The notes under the pieces were generated by a model that searched no databases, had not been told where the DNA came from, and worked only from the letters and a program-made list of their open reading frames with translations. A stretch of DNA of 64,000 bases from an uncultured bacterium (GTDB lineage: Bacteria; Bacteroidota; Bacteroidia; Bacteroidales; UBA932), in NCBI GenBank assembly GCA_949300025.1, contig CASGCS010000012.1, positions 1 to 64,000 on the forward strand. Reading direction: 5' to 3'. Positions 25,600-34,129 of this stretch are shown one piece after another. The first letter of the stretch is position 1; each line of letters opens with the position of its first letter. Made by a program: the position numbers and the translations under genes.

Positions 25600-25702
25600 G
25601 CCTGACGCGCCATATATACGGTTGCGCCCCGGTAATGAAAGAAAGTTCATTTTCATTACTCTTGGTTTTGCAGATGTTTTTGTGTAGAAAGAGTTCATAG
25701 TT

Positions 25703-27496
25703 ATGGGTGAAAAGGTGGTAAACAATTCACAGGTGAAGAGTGCGCTCAGAATAAAGGGAGTTGCAGGAACGGTGACGGCATCTTTGGCAATGGCGGTCAC
25801 CGGGCTGAACCGTATCAACAGGATTTTTTCGCACATATCGGAGTACCGGGGCATAGAGTTTGCCGACAACCTTATAAAATATCTCAATGTAAAGTGCAAT
25901 CTGAACGGTGCGGAACTGGAGCATCTTCCAAAAGAGGGTCCTTTTATAATCGTATGCAACCACCCGTACGGCGCCATAGACGGAATCATATTGCTCAGTG
26001 TGATAGGCAAAGTGAGGCCCGACATTAAAATCCTGACCAATTTCCTGCTGTCATATATCCCAAATCTGGAAGAATCGTTTTTCCCGGTGAATCCGTTTAC
26101 AGACAGAAAAGGGCTGCGCAGCAGTCTGAAAGGGCTGAAGATGGCCAAGAAACATCTTGAAAATGGTGGGGCTCTCGCACTTTTTCCGGCCGGAGAAGTC
26201 TCTTCCAACAACAATAAGGAGCATGTGGTAAAGGATATAGAGTGGCAGCCATCTGTCATAAAGCTTATAAAAAACGCGAAAGTCCCCGTAGTGCCTCTGT
26301 TTTTCAGCGGACAGAATTCCGCACTGTTCCATTTCCTCGGCAAGATACATCCGTTGCTGAGGACCGTAAGGCTTCCTCACGAACTTTCCAACAAGCGCAA
26401 CAAGGAGGTCTCCATAAGCATAGGAAAATCCGTTACGGCTTCCGAGATAGAAGATTTTACCTCCATAAGGGAACTCGGTCGTTATCTGTGGAGCAGGACC
26501 TATTCGCTTGAAGCCAATATCTGCGGGAGAGATGAGCAGGTGAAGGCAGAAGCAGTACCTGTACTTGAGCCTGTACCTAAGGAGCAATTGAAGGCGGAAA
26601 TCGCAGGCATCGCCGGGAAACGGCTTTTCACAGTTGCCGATTATGAGTGTTATCTGGCGGATTATAAAGAAATTCCGCTGTTGATGCGCGAGATTGCCAT
26701 CAGGCGTGAACTGGCATTCAGGGGAGCGGAAGAGGGGACAGGCAAGGCTCTGGATACCGATGAGTTCGACCCGCTGTACAGACATCTGATTTTGTGGGAC
26801 AAGGAGCAGAATGCAGTTGCAGGCGCATACAGGCTTGGTTTCGGGCGAGAGATTCTGAAACGGTACGGCCTGCGCGGGTTTTATACCGAAACGCTTTTCA
26901 GGTACAAGCCTGATTTTGCAACCGTGCTTGAAAATTCCATAGAACTGGGGCGCTCCTTTGTTTCGGTAGAGTTCCAGAAAGATCCTCTTGCACTGATGCT
27001 TCTCATAAAAGGGCTCTTTTATACAGTCATAAGGTACAGCGATGTCAAATATCTGCTGGGGCCGGTGAGCATAAGTTCCGGCTACCCTCTTTTCTACAGA
27101 AGCATAATGATATATTACCTGTGCAAGAAGCACGGCGACAGACGTTTTACAGAACTTATAACCCCTGTTACCCCTTTTGAGCCGGATTATATGAAAGTAG
27201 ACCCCAAGGCCCTGCTTGAAAGCAAAATGGGCTCGCTTGAGCGTTTCGACAGATTCCTGAGCCGGATGAGTTGCGGCAAGTACCGTCTGCCGACCCTGCT
27301 GAAAAAGTATCTGAAGATAAATGCCCGTATCGTGGCGTTTAACGTGGACCCTGATTTCAACAACTGTGTCGACGGGCTTATAATGCTGAATCTTTCCGAG
27401 GTGCCGAAAAGCGAAATAGATACGCTCTCCAAAGAGTTTGAGGACAAGAATGCGCTCTACAAGAGGTTCGATATTTTCACAAACACGGAAGTATAG
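25703..27496 (+). CDS. Fused O-/N-acyltransferase, glycine or ornithine lipid synthesis (OlsF/GlsF-like)
   Basis: The 597-residue protein joins two acyltransferases. Residues about 45-270 are a PlsC-type lysophospholipid acyltransferase with CNHPYGAIDG (His87, Asp93), FPVNPF and LFPAGEVSS. Residues about 300-500 form the hemolysin/OlsB-like acyl-ACP N-acyltransferase domain with DEFDPLYRHLILWD and GAYRLGFGREIL. In Bacteroides the two steps of glycine-lipid synthesis are split between glsB and glsA, while Flavobacteria and Serratia have bifunctional fusions for glycine or ornithine lipids. The fusion here predicts a phosphate-free amino-acid lipid in the membrane; which amino acid is not readable from sequence. 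It is transcribed alone. Confidence 0.85.
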   Translation: MGEKVVNNSQVKSALRIKGVAGTVTASLAMAVTGLNRINRIFSHISEYRGIEFADNLIKYLNVKCNLNGAELEHLPKEGPFIIVCNHPYGAIDGIILLSVIGKVRPDIKILTNFLLSYIPNLEESFFPVNPFTDRKGLRSSLKGLKMAKKHLENGGALALFPAGEVSSNNNKEHVVKDIEWQPSVIKLIKNAKVPVVPLFFSGQNSALFHFLGKIHPLLRTVRLPHELSNKRNKEVSISIGKSVTASEIEDFTSIRELGRYLWSRTYSLEANICGRDEQVKAEAVPVLEPVPKEQLKAEIAGIAGKRLFTVADYECYLADYKEIPLLMREIAIRRELAFRGAEEGTGKALDTDEFDPLYRHLILWDKEQNAVAGAYRLGFGREILKRYGLRGFYTETLFRYKPDFATVLENSIELGRSFVSVEFQKDPLALMLLIKGLFYTVIRYSDVKYLLGPVSISSGYPLFYRSIMIYYLCKKHGDRRFTELITPVTPFEPDYMKVDPKALLESKMGSLERFDRFLSRMSCGKYRLPTLLKKYLKINARIVAFNVDPDFNNCVDGLIMLNLSEVPKSEIDTLSKEFEDKNALYKRFDIFTNTEV

Positions 27497-27754
27497 TTAC
27501 GGAAGCGGGTCGTATCCGCTGCCTCCCCACGGGTGGCAGCGGAGAATCCTTTTTACGGAGAGCCATAATCCCTTTATGGGACCATATTTCTTTAATGCCT
27601 GCATGGCATATTCAGAGCATGTGGGGGTAAACCTGCAGCAAGAGGGCTTGAGAGGGGAGATGCAGAGCTGGTAAAACCGTACAAGAAGTATGAACGGCAG
27701 GGAGAAAAGCCGCTTAATGCAGTTTTTGCAGGATATGTACCATCTGTTGTTCAA
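27497..27754 (-). CDS. yidD: Membrane protein insertion efficiency factor YidD
   Basis: An 85-residue membrane-associated protein with the family signature [20 protein letters not shown] and [13 protein letters not shown]. It begins with a hydrophobic segment ([15 protein letters not shown]). It aids insertion of membrane proteins with YidC. It is last in the SUI1-DUF4271-hemD-rnpA-yidD operon, and its ATG lies 41 bp inside rnpA, so the two are translationally coupled as in most bacteria. Confidence 0.95.
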   Translation of the reverse strand: MNNRWYISCKNCIKRLFSLPFILLVRFYQLCISPLKPSCCRFTPTCSEYAMQALKKYGPIKGLWLSVKRILRCHPWGGSGYDPLP

Positions 27755-28064
27755 TGCTGTCGTAATTCAAAATTTCCTTGCGGGTATAGAAGAACATTAT
27801 GTGCAGCGGACCGGAGTGCCGAGCCGCTTCCGGCCTGTTTTTCCGGTAGGCTTCGCGGATTCTTCTCTTTAATAGATTCCTGTCGACAGCCCTTTTGAAA
27901 TTTCTTTTGGGAACGCTTACAAGAATCTTGTCTTTTCCCTCGCCCTCACTTCTTAGATAAACGACCCTGAAAGAGCCTGTAAAAAAACTTTCTCCGGTTT
28001 TTATCAGGTTGTTTATCTCGTTGAACGAGCACAGTCTCTCCTCTTTCCCGAACTTCTGAGGCAT
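27714..28064 (-). CDS. rnpA: Ribonuclease P protein component
   Basis: The 116-residue basic protein supports the RNase P RNA in removing 5' leaders from tRNA precursors. It carries the RNR-box equivalent [21 protein letters not shown] region near residues 53-72 and a preceding VSVPK strand. Its start overlaps the hemD stop at 28064. As is usual in Bacteroidota, it sits with hemD and yidD rather than with rpmH and oriC. Confidence 0.95.
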   Translation of the reverse strand: MPQKFGKEERLCSFNEINNLIKTGESFFTGSFRVVYLRSEGEGKDKILVSVPKRNFKRAVDRNLLKRRIREAYRKNRPEAARHSGPLHIMFFYTRKEILNYDSIEQQMVHILQKLH

Positions 28065-28801
28065 TATTTTTTTTCTAGATAGAGTTCAAGAGCCTTGGCA
28101 ATGGAGGGAATCTGCGGAGAGGGGGCCATAATGGCAATCTCCAAACCTGCTTCCTTGACTGCCTTCGCGGTAGCGGGTCCGAATGTGGCAATCTGCAAGT
28201 CTCCCTGTTTGAAATCGGGAAAATTTTCCAGAAGAGACTTTACATCCGAGGGGCTGTAGAAGACAGCCATCTGATACTTCGAGAGCGACAAATCAGACAA
28301 ATCGTTGTTGGTAGTCTTTACAAATACGGCGGAATCAAACTTGAACTTGGTCTTGGAAAAAAGTTTGTGCACATCGTTCTTGTTGTTGTCTGCCGTGGCT
28401 ATGAGGAACTTCTCTTCTTTGTGCTTTGTTCCTATTGCATCTATGATTGAAGACTGGGTGCCGTTGCCGAAGAATATTTTTCTTTTCCTGTAGACGATAT
28501 ATTTCTGGAGGTAGAAGGCAATGGCCTCCGAGACACAGAAATATTTCATGGTTTCAGGAACGGTGACCCTCAACTCCTCGCACAGATGGAAAAAGGCATC
28601 TATTGTAGTGCGAGCCGTGAAAACAATGGCGGAGAAATCCAGAATGTTGATTTTCTGAGTCCTGAATTCTTTGGCCGTAAGCGGTTCCATCTTGAAAAAC
28701 GGACGGAATTCTATGTTTACGCCATATTTGGAGATTATTTCCGTATATGGGGATGAGTTTTGAGGTTGAGGTTGTGAAATTAAAATATTCTTTATTTTCA
28801 T
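28064..28801 (-). CDS. hemD: Uroporphyrinogen-III synthase
   Basis: The start at 28801 (MKIKNILISQPQPQ) is chosen over one 12 bp upstream because it overlaps the preceding stop by 4 bp. The 245-residue enzyme closes hydroxymethylbilane to uroporphyrinogen III in tetrapyrrole synthesis. The family is poorly conserved; recognisable parts are the N-terminal ILISQP strand, FSAIVFTARTTIDAF, a hinge, MAVFYSPSDVKSLLE, and IATFGPATAKAVKEAG near the end. Its place directly upstream of rnpA is the usual Bacteroidota order. Confidence 0.88.
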   Translation of the reverse strand: MKIKNILISQPQPQNSSPYTEIISKYGVNIEFRPFFKMEPLTAKEFRTQKINILDFSAIVFTARTTIDAFFHLCEELRVTVPETMKYFCVSEAIAFYLQKYIVYRKRKIFFGNGTQSSIIDAIGTKHKEEKFLIATADNNKNDVHKLFSKTKFKFDSAVFVKTTNNDLSDLSLSKYQMAVFYSPSDVKSLLENFPDFKQGDLQIATFGPATAKAVKEAGLEIAIMAPSPQIPSIAKALELYLEKK

Positions 28802-29499
28802 CTGGCCAGGCATATATAATGCATAAATATAATCAGTGGTAAAATTTCAAGGGTGCAAAGATACAAAATCCAAAATGAAAGAGAAAATCCATTTGAAATA
28901 ATCAACTGATACCCACTTATAATAAACCCCGCCAAGGCAAGAATGGCGGTTGCCCCGACAAACAAGGCCATATTCTGGAGCCCGATTGCAGGTATGACGG
29001 CATGGATAACGGCGGCCAGAAATACAGTCGCTCCCCAGATGGAGAAATAACTGTGGTAAAATCCGTCGAGAGTTCTGAATACAGAGGTCCTGTTTACCCA
29101 TCCCAGTACGGCAAGGCAGCCTCGCCTGAGCAGAAGGAAAAGGAGGGCGCATGCAGTATAGAGCAAAAAGCGAATCAGAGTGTCTGCTGCAATGAAAGAG
29201 AGTATAAGCACCCAGAAGAAGAGCAGTATTTCGCGATTGGATTTCATGGAAGAGGAATCTTCTACCAAAAGCAGCCTTTTGGTGCTGAACAGCGATGCTG
29301 CCGTTGAAAAAAGGCCGCTTGAGAGCATCGGAAACATCAGAAGGAAAAAGAGGAGAATAAGTGCGGCTGTTACCGGAACGGCATAATAATCCAGTGCAGA
29401 GACACTCCCTTCCACCGGTTCTGCAGCCAGAATCTGCTGTACAGCCACATGGCTCTCTTTCCAGAATTCTCCTATGCTTTCAATTTCCCCGTTTGACAT
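28798..29499 (-). CDS. DUF4271 membrane protein
   Basis: A 233-residue protein with a short N-terminal soluble part and about six membrane helices (for example AALILLFFLLMFPML near 50, ILLFFWVLILSFIAADTLI near 109, and the last ending LIIFMHYICLAR). It has the size and helix pattern of the DUF4271 family found beside hemD in Bacteroidota. Its start overlaps the SUI1 gene by 20 bp and its end overlaps hemD by 4 bp. Function is unknown; the tight coupling to hemD suggests a link to haem or the envelope. Confidence 0.8.
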   Translation of the reverse strand: MSNGEIESIGEFWKESHVAVQQILAAEPVEGSVSALDYYAVPVTAALILLFFLLMFPMLSSGLFSTAASLFSTKRLLLVEDSSSMKSNREILLFFWVLILSFIAADTLIRFLLYTACALLFLLLRRGCLAVLGWVNRTSVFRTLDGFYHSYFSIWGATVFLAAVIHAVIPAIGLQNMALFVGATAILALAGFIISGYQLIISNGFSLSFWILYLCTLEILPLIIFMHYICLAR

Positions 29500-29827
29500 T
29501 GTATCCGGACTGCTCCAATATCGTTACTACCTTTTCGCGCAGGTCTCCCTGTACAATAATCTGACCATCCTTTACAGAGCCGCCGACACCGCATCTTGTC
29601 TTGAGCATCCTGCCCAACTGCTGCAAGTCGCCTTCGCTTCCTGCAAAACCTTCCACAACAGTAACCTGTTTGCCGCTGCGGTTTTTCTTCTCCAGAAAGA
29701 CTCTCAGCCTCTGTTTTTGGGGCGGGAGCGTCTCCTGCTGCACCTGTTGTTCTTCTGTCTGGTATTTGAAATCCGGATTGGTAGAAAAAACCACGCCTAA
29801 CCTGCTTTTCCAATCATTCTCTGCCAT
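29480..29827 (-). CDS. SUI1/YciH-type translation factor
   Basis: A 115-residue protein with a disordered, glutamine-rich N-terminus (residues 20-40) and a C-terminal SUI1/eIF1 domain: LEKKNRSGKQVTVVEGFAG, then LKTRCGVGGSVKDGQIIVQ, and KVVTILEQSGYNVKRGN. Bacterial YciH-type proteins can influence start-codon selection. It opens the operon that also makes HemD, RnpA and YidD. Confidence 0.92.
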   Translation of the reverse strand: MAENDWKSRLGVVFSTNPDFKYQTEEQQVQQETLPPQKQRLRVFLEKKNRSGKQVTVVEGFAGSEGDLQQLGRMLKTRCGVGGSVKDGQIIVQGDLREKVVTILEQSGYNVKRGN

Positions 29828-29867
29828 CTTGCCTGTCTTGAAGTAGATTTTTGCACAAAATTTGTGG

Positions 29868-29875
29868 CAAAGTTA
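29868..29875 (-). promoter_or_regulatory. -7 box of the SUI1-yidD operon
   Basis: The minus strand reads TAACTTTG, about 40 bp before the SUI1 start codon, divergent from the + strand box at 29895. Confidence 0.5.
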
Positions 29876-29894
29876 GTTATAAAAAAGCAAAATA

Positions 29895-29902
29895 GTATAT
29901 TT
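29895..29902 (+). promoter_or_regulatory. -7 box of the DUF2723 gene
   Basis: TATATTTG fits TAnnTTTG, 26 bp before the ATG at 29929. Confidence 0.5.
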
Positions 29903-29928
29903 GCCATTTATTTAATATCTGTTCAAGC

Positions 29929-32900
29929 ATGGAGTTAAAAAGACCTTTATTCAACAGGATTAATAACTGCATATCTCTTGTAGTCTTAATAATAGCATCT
30001 TTTACATATCTCTCTACAATAGAACCTACCGTAAGTTTCTGGGACTGTGGTGAATTTATTGCATCATCGTACAAACTGGAAGTGGGGCACCCTCCGGGAA
30101 ACCCGGTATTTCAGGTCATAGCCAGGTTTTTCACCCTTTTTGCAAGCCCTGAAAACGCGGCCATGATGGTAAACGCAATGAGTGCACTGTGCTCCGCACT
30201 CACAATATTTTTCCTCTATTTCACCATAGTGCATCTTGCAAGGCGCATCATGGAGAAGCAGGGCAAGATTATGGACAAGGGCAATGCAATTGCGACTTTC
30301 GGTGCAGGAATCGTGGGCTCACTTGCATACTGCTGGTCAGACACCTTTTGGTTTTCGGCGGTAGAGGGAGAGGTCTACGCCATGTCTTCGCTTTTTACAG
30401 CCATTGTATTCTGGGCAATGCTCAAATGGGAGGAACAGGCAGACCAGCCCTATGCAAACAGGTGGATAATCCTCATAGCCTTTCTTATGGGCCTTTCGAT
30501 AGGAGTGCATCTGCTGAATCTGCTTACGATACCGGCACTGGTGTTCCTTTATTACTTCAAGAAGTATGAAGTCACCACAAAACGCACAATAAAAGTGCTG
30601 CTGCTCTCCATCTTTATTCTGGTCTTCATATTGTATGGAATCATTCCCTATGTTCCCAAACTGGCGGCCTATGTAGATCTTTTCTTCGTAAATGTTCTGG
30701 GGGCGGGATTCAACGTGGGTGCGACCATCTTCGTGCTCGCATTGCTCGGCCTGCTTTTCTGGGCGGTTTATAAAAGTTACAGAAACGGGAGAGTGCTTCT
30801 CAACACGATAGCCCTGTGCAGCGTGGTGATGATAATAGGTTATTCGGTCTTTGCGGTGGTGGTTATCCGCTCGTCTGCAATGACCCCTACAAACGAATAC
30901 CAGCCCGATAACCCGTTTACCCTTGTGCGCTATCTTGCGCGCGAGCAGTACGGTTCCGCGCCTCTTTTTTACGGGAAGACCTTTGCTTCTCCCTATTCAG
31001 ACATAAAATATGGCCAGTACTACAATGTGTATGGCGACAAATACATAAAGGTTGATTCCCCTGCAGAACCTGTATATGATTCAAAATCCAAGATGCTCTT
31101 TCCAAGAATGTGGGATGAAGGGGTGGATGACAAGTATGTTGCATTCTACAACATGTATACAGAAGGCAAGGGTCGTACGATTGCCGGCTCCAACTACAAG
31201 ATGCCGACGTTCGGGGCAAATCTCAGATATTTCTTCGACTATCAGCTGGATTTTATGTATCTGAGATATTTCATGTGGAATTTCGTGGGCAGGCAAAACG
31301 ACTTGCAGGCGGTTCTGCCGGGTGACCGTGTAAACGGAAACTGGGAGAGCGGAATAGGATTCATAGACAGGGCAAGGCTGGGAGACCAGAGTGAGGGCCC
31401 TGACTATCTGGTGAACAACAGAGCAAAGAACCATTTCTACTTCCTTCCGCTCATTCTCGGTATGATAGGCCTGTTCTACCAGCTTTCAAAAGACAGGCGG
31501 AACTGGGTTGTTGTCATGCTGCTCTTTATACTGACAGGCGTGGCGATAGTGGTCTATCTCAACCAGCCCCCGATGCAGCCTCGAGAAAGGGACTATGCCT
31601 ATGCCGGCTCTTTCTATGCCTTTGCAATATGGATTGGCTTTGCCGTCCTGTGGCTTCAGTCTCTGCTGAGGAAGATGAAGGTTCCGTCTGGAGTTTCGGC
31701 TGTTGTAGCCTCATTGCTGGCTCTCATAGTACCGCTGCAGATGGTTTCCCAGACATGGGACGACCACGACCGCAGCGGACGTTATTTTGTAAGGGACATG
31801 GCATACAACTATCTCATCGGTCTGGACAAGAATGCGCTTCTCTTTACACACGGAGATAACGATACGTTCCCTCTCTGGTATATTCAGGAGGTAGAGGGTG
31901 TAAGGACAGATGTAAGGATCATGAATACATCGCTGCTTGGAACAGACTGGTATATAGACCAGATGAAGTACAAGATGTATGATTCCGACCCTGTGCCTTT
32001 GAGCATGGACAGGATGCAGTATCTCTTTGGTACCAATGACTGGGTTCAGATTTTCGAAAGGATAGGCGAGCCGATAACCGTCAAGCAGGTCATGGATCTT
32101 TTCAAGAACCCCAGAGTGACCATTCCTCTTTCAGACGGGAAGAACCACAATTATATTGTGGCCAGGAAACTGCTGCTGCCTGTCAACAAGGAAAATGTAA
32201 AGAAATACGGCATAGTTGCCGGGAAAGATTTCGACAAGATTGCCGATACATTGGAAATAAACATACCTGAAGGGAAGTCGGCTCTTTCAAAGACAGAACT
32301 TGTAGTGCTTGATTTGCTTGCCAACTATAACTGGGACAGACCTGTCTATTTCCTGATGAGGGGCGGAGACATAAACATAGGAATAAAGGACTATCTGCAA
32401 TACGACGGTTTTGCATACAAGTTCGTGCCTATAAAGAGCGATACCGGCACCTCTATGCTTTCAGTTTCCCAGGTAGATGAGGATGCGCTGTATGACAGGG
32501 TCATGAATCTTTATCGCTGGGACAGTTTCAAGGATACGACATTGAATATGGATTACCAGCATATTCTTACCTTCAACAACCTGGTATCGCCGCGCGACGT
32601 TATGGTCATGACCGCCAAGGCCCTTTATAACAGCGGCAAGACGGAGAAAGCTAAAAACGTGCTCGACAAGATGATAGAGTCTGTTCCGGCCAAGACGCTG
32701 CCGTTGAACACTTCATATATTTCAGGGTTGAACGACAAGGCGGTAATGGATGCGATAGAACTTTACGTAAAACTGGGAGAGAGTGTCAAGGCGGAAAATC
32801 TTGCAGATGAGTTCCTGCATGAAACACTGCTTTCGGTAAGGCTCTTTTCTACCATACACAGGAATTCGTACCTCTCATACGACGATTTATACCAGTCGCT

Positions 32901-32997
32901 GACCTATCTGGTGGCCCTGCAGGATACGTTCAAGCGTTGCGGCATGCCCGAAAAGGCAGATGAAATCGCCAAGATTTTGGAACAATTCCTAGCCTGA
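29929..32997 (+). CDS. DUF2723 multi-pass membrane protein, putative glycosyltransferase-like
   Basis: A 1022-residue protein. The N-terminal 630 residues carry about twelve membrane helices and the DUF2723 signature after the first: EPTVSFWDCGEFIASSYKL (residues 32-50), then VGHPPGNPVFQV. Acidic residues in this first loop recall GT-C fold glycosyltransferases such as protein O-mannosyltransferases. The middle and C-terminal parts are soluble (YNYLIGLDKNALLFTHGDND), ending in a TPR-like helical segment (ALYNSGKTEKAKNVLDKM). Proteins of this size and layout are universal in Bacteroidales. A role in surface glycosylation or export is plausible but unproven. Confidence 0.88.
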   Translation: MELKRPLFNRINNCISLVVLIIASFTYLSTIEPTVSFWDCGEFIASSYKLEVGHPPGNPVFQVIARFFTLFASPENAAMMVNAMSALCSALTIFFLYFTIVHLARRIMEKQGKIMDKGNAIATFGAGIVGSLAYCWSDTFWFSAVEGEVYAMSSLFTAIVFWAMLKWEEQADQPYANRWIILIAFLMGLSIGVHLLNLLTIPALVFLYYFKKYEVTTKRTIKVLLLSIFILVFILYGIIPYVPKLAAYVDLFFVNVLGAGFNVGATIFVLALLGLLFWAVYKSYRNGRVLLNTIALCSVVMIIGYSVFAVVVIRSSAMTPTNEYQPDNPFTLVRYLAREQYGSAPLFYGKTFASPYSDIKYGQYYNVYGDKYIKVDSPAEPVYDSKSKMLFPRMWDEGVDDKYVAFYNMYTEGKGRTIAGSNYKMPTFGANLRYFFDYQLDFMYLRYFMWNFVGRQNDLQAVLPGDRVNGNWESGIGFIDRARLGDQSEGPDYLVNNRAKNHFYFLPLILGMIGLFYQLSKDRRNWVVVMLLFILTGVAIVVYLNQPPMQPRERDYAYAGSFYAFAIWIGFAVLWLQSLLRKMKVPSGVSAVVASLLALIVPLQMVSQTWDDHDRSGRYFVRDMAYNYLIGLDKNALLFTHGDNDTFPLWYIQEVEGVRTDVRIMNTSLLGTDWYIDQMKYKMYDSDPVPLSMDRMQYLFGTNDWVQIFERIGEPITVKQVMDLFKNPRVTIPLSDGKNHNYIVARKLLLPVNKENVKKYGIVAGKDFDKIADTLEINIPEGKSALSKTELVVLDLLANYNWDRPVYFLMRGGDINIGIKDYLQYDGFAYKFVPIKSDTGTSMLSVSQVDEDALYDRVMNLYRWDSFKDTTLNMDYQHILTFNNLVSPRDVMVMTAKALYNSGKTEKAKNVLDKMIESVPAKTLPLNTSYISGLNDKAVMDAIELYVKLGESVKAENLADEFLHETLLSVRLFSTIHRNSYLSYDDLYQSLTYLVALQDTFKRCGMPEKADEIAKILEQFLA

Positions 32998-33012
32998 TAA
33001 TTAGATTTTTAC

Positions 33013-33031
33013 TATCTTTGCACCAAAGATA
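33013..33031. promoter_or_regulatory. Palindromic pair of -7 boxes between convergent genes
   Basis: TATCTTTG (33013-33020) and its perfect inverted copy CAAAGATA (33024-33031) flank CAC. Each strand therefore has a TAnnTTTG match. No upstream -33 match was found, so promoter activity is uncertain. Confidence 0.4.
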
Positions 33032-33115
33032 CAAAGAGGTGTCTTGAAATATAAATTATTAATCTTAGAGTTAGTTTTACAGGATGAATGCGGGAGGCAA
33101 TCCCGCATTCTTTTT
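33021..33115 (+). ncRNA. Possible small RNA ending at a strong terminator
   Basis: Between the -7 box at 33013 and the terminator at 33086-33115 there is room for a transcript of about 90 nt with no good ORF. The gene before it ends at 32997 and the next gene is convergent. It may equally be just the 3' tail of the DUF2723 message. Confidence 0.3.
33086..33115 (+). terminator. Rho-independent terminator after the DUF2723 gene
   Basis: GAATGCGGG (33086-33094) pairs perfectly with CCCGCATTC (33102-33110) and is followed by TTTTT. Confidence 0.85.
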
Positions 33116-33127
33116 ATACGGGCCTCT

Positions 33128-34129
33128 CTACTCTATAAGCATGTTGCAGCCTCGCAGTTCGGCATTTTTCATCCGGCCCAGCACTTCGAATCCGCGGGCT
33201 GTAATGCGCCCCATGTCTTCGGTCTCTATGAAAGAGCATGAGTTTATGTTGGCAAGGTCTATGATATTTATGCCGCCTGTAATGCCGCAGCCGTCGCGGT
33301 AACAGAAGGGGTCATACAGATCCCTTATTACAATCTTCATCCATGGAGGCGTGAGAAAAAGCCCCTCACCTTTAGAATAGGCCTGGGAGAGCAGTTCGGC
33401 CATGCCGTATTCAGAATGTATTTTCTCCACTCCGAACCCTTCGCAGAGAATTTCATGCAACCTGTCGCGGGCAATCTCCTTTCCTCGTCCCTTCATGCCT
33501 CCGGTTTCAATGACTGTCAGTTGCGGAAAATCTGTCTTGTACTCCTTGACAAAGTCGAGCAGGGCGAATGTCACTCCAAGCAGAATTGTCTTCTGCCCGT
33601 CCCGTTTAAGTCTTGACAGAGTGTCTGCAAGTTCCCGGTAGTTGTATAGATAAAATCCGCTTGCCGGGTTTCCGGTGAGTTTCATCAGATGTTCGGCCAT
33701 GTAGATAAGGGAAGAGCCTTCCCTCTCCAGATAGGAGGGCAGCAGCGAAAGTATCGCATATTGTGCGGGGTCGCCGTAAAAATGGCGGAATGTCTCCGTG
33801 AAACTCTTTTCATACAGCTTCAGGTCTGTAACATAATGTTTCGAGGGGGTCATGCCTGTGGTTGCGCTGCTGGTAAATATTATCTCCTCTGTTCTGCACT
33901 CTCCACCATCCGGCGGGGCAGTGACTATCTTTTTGCTTTTGAAGAATCTGACGGGCAGAAACGGTATCTGGCTTATGGAAGTTACCTTACCGGGATTGCA
34001 GCCTGCAAGCCCGAGATATTCTTTATATACGCTGCAATGTTGCGCCTGCATGCGGAATATCTCCATGCAGAGCAATCTGAATTCAGTTTCAGATGCAATG
34101 TCGAATATTTTACAGGGCAGTGAGTTCAT
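33128..34129 (-). CDS. LuxE/PaaK-type acyl-protein synthetase
   Basis: A 333-residue member of the adenylating LuxE group: PFLPVRFFKSKKIV near residue 53, the ATP-loop FTSSATTGMTPSKHYV near 88, EREGSSLIYMAEHLM, and IHSEYGMAELLSQAYS with the conserved YGMAE near 239. LuxE activates a fatty acid and transfers it to an enzyme thiol. The gene overlaps the upstream GH3 gene by 20 bp and ends the rdgB-recO-GH3-LuxE operon. Lux reductase genes are absent here, so the product serves some other acyl-transfer pathway, still unknown. Confidence 0.9.
   Translation of the reverse strand: MNSLPCKIFDIASETEFRLLCMEIFRMQAQHCSVYKEYLGLAGCNPGKVTSISQIPFLPVRFFKSKKIVTAPPDGGECRTEEIIFTSSATTGMTPSKHYVTDLKLYEKSFTETFRHFYGDPAQYAILSLLPSYLEREGSSLIYMAEHLMKLTGNPASGFYLYNYRELADTLSRLKRDGQKTILLGVTFALLDFVKEYKTDFPQLTVIETGGMKGRGKEIARDRLHEILCEGFGVEKIHSEYGMAELLSQAYSKGEGLFLTPPWMKIVIRDLYDPFCYRDGCGITGGINIIDLANINSCSFIETEDMGRITARGFEVLGRMKNAELRGCNMLIE

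Noticed and set aside
26051..27133. Long minus-strand open frame antisense to the lipid acyltransferase
   Set aside because: Shadow of a well-supported gene; no recognisable features.
27497..28064. Replication origin next to rnpA/yidD
   Set aside because: No rpmH, dnaA or DnaA-box cluster is visible; this gene order is usual away from oriC in Bacteroidota.
33128..34129. Bioluminescence operon because of LuxE
   Set aside because: No luxA, luxB, luxC or luxD is near; the neighbours are GH3, recO and rdgB.
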